A stretch of 64,000 nucleotides of DNA from Putridiphycobacter sp965230485 (GTDB taxonomy: Bacteria > Bacteroidota > Bacteroidia > Flavobacteriales_D > Crocinitomicaceae). Position 1 is the stretch's first letter; each line of letters begins with the position of its first letter. The stretch lies in the NCBI GenBank assembly GCA_965230485.1, contig CBDDLA010000001.1:3224001-3288000 (forward strand), read 5' to 3'. Positions 61,541 through 64,000 of this stretch are shown one piece after another. The notes under the pieces were generated by a model. The model was not told the origin of the DNA, did no database searches, and worked only from the letters and a program-made list of their open reading frames with translations. The position numbers were made by a program, and so were the translations under genes.

Positions 61541-62386
61541 ATGTCATTTTCAAGGAAAGAGTTTGAATTATTTGGTAAAGTTGTATTGGGAAGGGCCACC
61601 TTTGGAGGGCCCTTCAAAGTCAATGCTGTGTTAGAGGAAGAAGCCCGATTTGTACACGTGGTGAACGGGAGTTCTAAATTATTTGTACCGAATGATCAGC
61701 TTCAAATTAACACAACAGATAGTTTTTTGATTAAGTGCGAGAGTTTTGTTAATGCCTGGAATGCTAACGAAGATGATTCACCGAATGAAGCCATCATTTT
61801 TATGTTTTATCCAGATGTACTTAAGAAAATCTATAATGATGAGCTTCCGGATTATTTTAAGTCAAAATCGGACGCACCGCATCAGCCTGCTGAAAAAATC
61901 AAATACCATGATATGATCAGACAGTTTTATGAAGGACTTAACTATTATTTTGACCATCCTGAAATGATGACAGATGACCTTCTTAAATTAAAGTTTAAAG
62001 AATTGGTTCATATCCTGGTTAAGACAGATCAATCGGGCAAGGTCAAACTTATTCTGGGGAACTTATTTAAATCAAACGAATATGAGTTTAAGGACATTAT
62101 CAATGCCCATTTATATGAAAGTTTAAGATTGGACGATTTGGCATTTTTTGCCGGTTTGAGTTTGTCCACCTTCAAGCGTAAATTCAAATCTATTTTTGGT
62201 GAGAGCCCTAAGCAATACATTAATGCCAAAAAATTGGAGCGCGCCAAATTTTTGTTTGAAACTACAGACTTAAGAATATCGGAAGTGGCCTATGACTGTG
62301 GTTATAATGATGTGGCCTATTTTTCTAAGACGTTTCATACTAAGTTTAATCAATCACCATCTGAGTACAGGAAAACACATATATAA
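61541..62386 (+). CDS. AraC family transcriptional regulator
   Basis: 281 residues from the ATG 61541 (the earlier start at 61478 adds 21 unlikely residues). N-terminal effector domain (about 1-165) and C-terminal double HTH (LDDLAFFAGLSLSTFKRKFK, ISEVAYDCGYNDVAYFSKTF). A TATCTTTG core ends 4 nt before this ATG, which would give a leaderless mRNA or an even later start. Next to katG, of which it could be a regulator, but this is unproven. Confidence 0.9.
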   Translation: MSFSRKEFELFGKVVLGRATFGGPFKVNAVLEEEARFVHVVNGSSKLFVPNDQLQINTTDSFLIKCESFVNAWNANEDDSPNEAIIFMFYPDVLKKIYNDELPDYFKSKSDAPHQPAEKIKYHDMIRQFYEGLNYYFDHPEMMTDDLLKLKFKELVHILVKTDQSGKVKLILGNLFKSNEYEFKDIINAHLYESLRLDDLAFFAGLSLSTFKRKFKSIFGESPKQYINAKKLERAKFLFETTDLRISEVAYDCGYNDVAYFSKTFHTKFNQSPSEYRKTHI

Positions 62387-62544
62387 AGTACTTATTACTT
62401 TATAGCGCAAAACTAATAATTGGTGATAGAAAATAGTCTTCTGATCTTTGATAGGGTTTACATATAGATTTTATCAATATAAAACTTAATAATATCTATT
62501 TTAATAATACAGATGAAATACCGATATTTGAGAAGAACAATAAA

Positions 62545-64000
62545 ATGAAGCTCATGAAAGAAGAAACAGGAAAATGCCCTTTTATGCATGGAGAAATGAA
62601 GCAAAATGCAGGTGGTGGTACAACGAATAGAGATTGGTGGCCAAATCAACTTAAGTTGAATATTTTAAGACAAAATTCCAATCTTTCAGACCCTATGGGT
62701 ACCAATTTTAATTATACAGAAGCCTTTAAAACACTTGATTTAAGTGCAGTTAAAAAAGACCTTTATGATCTAATGACCGATTCTCAAGATTGGTGGCCTG
62801 CGGATTACGGACATTATGGTGGCTTATTTATCAGAATGGCATGGCATAGTGCTGGTACGTATAGAACATTTGACGGGAGGGGAGGATCTAGCTCAGGATC
62901 GCAACGTTTCGCTCCTTTAAATAGTTGGCCAGATAATGGTAATTTAGATAAAGCGAGGCTTCTATTATGGCCTATAAAGCAAAAGTATGGAAAGAAAATT
63001 TCATGGGCTGATTTAATGATTCTAGCAGGAAACTGTGCACTAGAATCTATGGGATTTGAAACTTTTGGCTTTGCTGGAGGTAGACAAGATATTTGGGAAC
63101 CAGAACAAGATATTTACTGGGGATCAGAAACTGAGTGGTTAGGCGATAAACGATATGCCAATGATCGGGAGCTAGAAAACCCTCTGGGGGCGGTTCAAAT
63201 GGGATTAATCTACGTGAATCCAGAAGGGCCAAATGGGAATCCTGACCCCTTAAAGTCAGCGGTAGATATTCGAGAAACATTTGCCAGAATGGCCATGAAT
63301 GATGAAGAAACTGTAGCATTAGTGGCTGGTGGACATACTTTTGGGAAAGCTCATGGAGCTGCAGACCCTGACAAATATGTAGGAAGAGAACCTGAAGGGG
63401 CGCCTATTGAACAACAGGGGCTTGGATGGAAAAACACTTATGGTTCCGGATTTGGAGACGATACCATTACCAGCGGGGTAGAAGGTGCTTGGACACCAAA
63501 TCCAGCACAATGGGATCATGACTATTTTAGAGTGCTGCTTGACTACGATTGGGAACTCACTAAAAGTCCCGCTGGTGCACACCAATGGAAGCCGACCGAA
63601 GCATCTAATGCAGATCAGGTTCCTGCTGCACATAATGCTTCAAAAATGGAGCATTTAATGATGACTACCGCAGACATGGCATTGAAAATGGATCCTGAAT
63701 ACTTTAAAATTTCTACAAAATTTAGAGAAAACCCTAAAGCATTTGAGGATGCATTTGCCAAGGCATGGTTTAAGTTAACGCACCGAGATATGGGACCAAC
63801 ATCACTATACATGGGGTCGGAAGTACCAAAAGAAGAATTGCTTTGGCAAGACCCGATTCCAAAGGCAAACTATGAATTAATTGATGAGGCTGATATTGCT
63901 AAATTAAAAGCGGAGCTGTTAGCATCTGGTCTATCCATTTCACAATTAGTGTCCACGGCATGGGCATCTGCATCAACTTACCGGGGGTCAGATAAACGCG
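62545..64000 (+). CDS. katG: Catalase-peroxidase KatG, C-terminus beyond window
   Basis: Detoxifies hydrogen peroxide. 485 codons are open to the window end; the full protein would be about 740 residues. The N-terminal haem domain is complete: distal Arg97-Met-Ala-Trp100-His101, the Trp-Tyr-Met cross-link partners Tyr223 (GLIYVNPEGP) and Met251 (RMAMNDEE), and proximal His264 (AGGHTFGKAHG). The degenerate C-terminal domain is cut off. A second ATG at 62554 (MKEETGKCPFMHG) is an equally possible start. Located 158 nt after an AraC gene. Confidence 0.96.
   Translation, partial: MKLMKEETGKCPFMHGEMKQNAGGGTTNRDWWPNQLKLNILRQNSNLSDPMGTNFNYTEAFKTLDLSAVKKDLYDLMTDSQDWWPADYGHYGGLFIRMAWHSAGTYRTFDGRGGSSSGSQRFAPLNSWPDNGNLDKARLLLWPIKQKYGKKISWADLMILAGNCALESMGFETFGFAGGRQDIWEPEQDIYWGSETEWLGDKRYANDRELENPLGAVQMGLIYVNPEGPNGNPDPLKSAVDIRETFARMAMNDEETVALVAGGHTFGKAHGAADPDKYVGREPEGAPIEQQGLGWKNTYGSGFGDDTITSGVEGAWTPNPAQWDHDYFRVLLDYDWELTKSPAGAHQWKPTEASNADQVPAAHNASKMEHLMMTTADMALKMDPEYFKISTKFRENPKAFEDAFAKAWFKLTHRDMGPTSLYMGSEVPKEELLWQDPIPKANYELIDEADIAKLKAELLASGLSISQLVSTAWASASTYRGSDKR

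Noticed and set aside
62402..62440. OxyR-type operator (ATAG-N7-CTAA-N7) upstream of katG
   Set aside because: Only the first quarter-sites fit; the third and fourth do not match ATAG/CTAT, and such words are common in AT-rich DNA.
1..64000. CRISPR arrays, rRNA genes, riboswitches or complete IS elements
   Set aside because: Looked for short regularly spaced repeats, rRNA-like conserved runs, B12/TPP riboswitch cores and transposase motifs (DDE, HUH); none seen. The only tandem arrays are the coding 144-bp and non-coding 119-bp repeats.

Overview
The window is AT-rich chromosomal DNA from a member of the Bacteroidetes, most likely a marine-type flavobacterium or relative. The evidence is four proteins with C-terminal type IX secretion (Por) sorting domains, a PorE-like OmpA protein, DUF4199 and DUF5723 families, Bacteroidetes-type promoter cores (TAnnTTTG) before many genes, a 23S-rRNA-IVS-type four-helix-bundle gene, a fused isobutyryl-CoA mutase, and the gene order thioesterase / dnaA / phosphotyrosine phosphatase / tetrapyrrole-methylase-type methyltransferase.

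Layout. 0-5.5 kb: replication initiator dnaA and housekeeping genes, an M1 peptidase and a DinB protein. 5.5-16.3 kb: SRPBCC/GyrI protein, small lipoprotein, the 1141-residue B12-dependent mutase IcmF, a DUF5723 barrel and two large secreted adhesin-like proteins. 16.4-23.4 kb: a minus-strand fatty-acid beta-oxidation operon (MarR regulator, fadN, fadA, fadE). It has a 38-bp dyad upstream of marR, a four-helix-bundle cassette with inverted repeats between fadN and fadA, and a GNAT gene between fadA and fadE. 23.5-33.5 kb: a Kelch secreted protein; a minus-strand operon of ybaB, a TauE/SafE exporter, 5-formyl-THF cyclo-ligase and an ArsS / rhodanese / glycosyltransferase set without ArsM; then dapD, yidC, DUF4199 and a secreted thioredoxin-like protein.

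33.5-40.1 kb is an accessory tract. It holds a FG-GAP-repeat lipoprotein with 144-bp tandem repeats, an RHS core fragment, two coding remnants, unknown membrane proteins and lipoproteins, and an unknown beta-helix-like membrane protein preceded by a perfect 22-bp palindrome. 40.1-53.1 kb returns to conserved genes: PorE-like OmpA protein, HD phosphohydrolase, acetyltransferase, ABC exporter, thioredoxin, polysaccharide deacetylase, RadC and a TerB-like/ABCG fusion transporter. At 53.1 kb a tRNA-His with an odd acceptor stem abuts a nested palindromic element followed by 119-bp tandem repeats.

53.5-64 kb is a redox and regulatory region: AraC regulator, membrane protein, short-chain dehydrogenase, a chimeric lipoprotein with two ABM-like domains whose promoter and first 22 codons are copied from the dehydrogenase gene, a Crp-type regulator, an extradiol dioxygenase, an outer-membrane protein, a second AraC regulator and a katG that runs off the window. 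The most noteworthy structures are the four-helix-bundle cassette fitted exactly between two fad genes, the 151-bp promoter/5'-end duplication, the tRNA-associated repeat element and the operator-like dyads. All functional calls rest on reading the sequence; no searches were run.
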